Shown one piece after another: positions 5,444 through 6,093 of a stretch of 6,093 bases of DNA; position 1 is the first letter of the stretch, and the number at the start of each line of letters is the position of its first letter. The DNA is from Myxococcota bacterium (GTDB lineage Bacteria; Myxococcota_A; UBA9160; PR03). Below the pieces are notes generated by a model that made no database searches, was not told where the DNA came from, and saw only the letters and a list, made by a program, of their open reading frames with translations. The position numbers were made by a program, and so were the translations under genes. The stretch covers positions 1 to 6,093 of the forward strand of contig JALOQG010000182.1 in the NCBI GenBank assembly GCA_025453505.1. Reading direction: 5' to 3'.

Positions 5444-6093
5444 GTGAGACACGTGCATTGGTCCCGTTCCGCGCTCGCGCTCGCAGCGCTCGCGCTCGCA
5501 GCCTGCGCGACGCCCGTCGGCGTCGACCTGGCGGATCCGCGCAGCGTGCATCGCGAGATCAGCGAGAGCGCGCTGACCGGCAACCAGCCGAGCAGCCCGA
5601 CGCAGGAATTCCTGACGCGCATGAACCTGCGCCAGCCGTTCGAGAGCGATCCGGCCGGAACGCTCGAAGCGCTGCACCGCAGCCTCGCTCCGACGGGCGA
5701 CATGGACCGCCTCTACGCGCTCGCCGAACTCTCGTTCCTGCACGCCGAGCGCACGAACGATCGCGATCGCGCGCTGCTGGCCGCCGTCTACGCCTGGGCG
5801 TTCCTCTTCGACGACGCCAGCCCGCGCCTCGACCGCTTCGGCCCGCGCGTGCTCGTCGCGCGCCATCTCTACAACCGCGGGCTGACGCGCGCCTTCGCGG
5901 CCGACGAGTCGACGCGCGTCGAACTCGTGGCGGGGCGGCGCACGCTGCCGGTCGGGACGCTCGACGTCGCGGTCGATCCCGCCGAACTCGTGTGGGCCGG
6001 CTTCGAACTCGCCACCTTCACCGCCGTCGCGGGCTTCAAGGTGCGCGGCCTCGACAACCGCTATCGGCATTCCGGCATCGGCGCCCCGCTCGC
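5444..6093 (+). CDS. Outer-membrane-type lipoprotein, possibly alpha/beta-hydrolase family (3' end outside window)
   Basis: The first 216 codons are present and no stop is reached. The start is GTG with GAGAGG (5433-5438) 5 nt upstream. Residues 1-20 are a short basic n-region (R2, H3, R8) and an Ala/Leu core, followed by the lipobox L18-A19-A20-C21. The mature protein would start at Cys21, and the +2 residue is Ala, not Asp, so Lol sorting to the outer membrane is expected. The mature part is rich in helix-forming residues (for example RLYALAELSFLHAERTN), then has strand-like stretches TRVELVAG and GTLDVAVD and a conserved-looking RGLDNRYRHSGIGAPL (201-216). I associate that last motif, from memory, with large lipoproteins annotated as alpha/beta hydrolases, so a catalytic domain may follow beyond the window; this is uncertain. 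Reading as a lipoprotein is firm, the enzyme assignment is not. Confidence 0.8.
   Translation, partial: MRHVHWSRSALALAALALAACATPVGVDLADPRSVHREISESALTGNQPSSPTQEFLTRMNLRQPFESDPAGTLEALHRSLAPTGDMDRLYALAELSFLHAERTNDRDRALLAAVYAWAFLFDDASPRLDRFGPRVLVARHLYNRGLTRAFAADESTRVELVAGRRTLPVGTLDVAVDPAELVWAGFELATFTAVAGFKVRGLDNRYRHSGIGAPL
5471..5500. repeat. Perfect 15-bp tandem duplication in the lipoprotein signal peptide
   Basis: GCGCTCGCGCTCGCA occurs twice in succession (5471-5485, 5486-5500). It is in frame and encodes ALALA twice, residues 10-19, which is the whole hydrophobic core just before the lipobox cysteine (Cys21). Gain or loss of one copy by slippage would change the core by five residues without shifting the frame. 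Confidence 0.85.

Noticed and set aside
5315..6070. Upstream extension of the YbjN-like gene (up to 397 residues in total)
   Set aside because: The extension is antisense to the lipoprotein gene, which has a start, ribosome site and lipobox; the extension has no recognisable domain and the ATG at 5312-5314 begins a well-formed helix.

Overview
The window is very GC-rich (about 70 % by eye), densely coding bacterial DNA. It carries Shine-Dalgarno-type ribosome sites, an alternative TTG and a GTG start, and a lipoprotein with a Lol-type lipobox, which points to a diderm (Gram-negative) host. A luciferase-like oxidoreductase of the F420-dependent type next to a three-part indolepyruvate:ferredoxin oxidoreductase fusion fits environmental lineages such as Myxococcota or other former Deltaproteobacteria, or Binatota-like bacteria. 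That placement is an inference from gene content and is weak.

Layout. A minus-strand luciferase-like monooxygenase-fold oxidoreductase gene (37-903) and a plus-strand 1156-residue indolepyruvate ferredoxin oxidoreductase family gene (966-4436) diverge from a 62-bp intergenic region (904-965). That region holds an imperfect palindrome, TGAAACACGTTACA, a candidate operator that could control both genes. The large gene ends 4 bp before the stop codon of a convergent minus-strand cupin gene (4441-4830). Upstream of the cupin gene, on the same strand, is a 145-residue protein with a YbjN/type III chaperone-like look (4877-5314). A 129-bp region (5315-5443) separates it from a divergent plus-strand lipoprotein gene (5444 to beyond the window end), which is cut off after 216 codons.

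How the genes may work together. The large fused enzyme would decarboxylate an aryl-pyruvate (transaminated Trp, Phe or Tyr) or another 2-oxoacid to the acyl-CoA and pass electrons to ferredoxin. The divergent flavin/F420-type oxidoreductase may be co-regulated with it, but nothing in the sequence fixes its substrate. The cupin and YbjN-like genes may form a two-gene operon; their roles are unknown. The lipoprotein looks like a separate envelope-associated unit.

No RNA gene, insertion sequence, CRISPR array, attachment site or origin is visible. No clearly new multi-gene system is visible either. The most unusual details are small cis-elements: the palindrome between the two divergent metabolic genes, a perfect hairpin covering the cupin ribosome site, an 11-bp tandem duplication that creates a four-codon upstream frame overlapping the next start codon, and a 15-bp tandem duplication that builds a signal peptide core.
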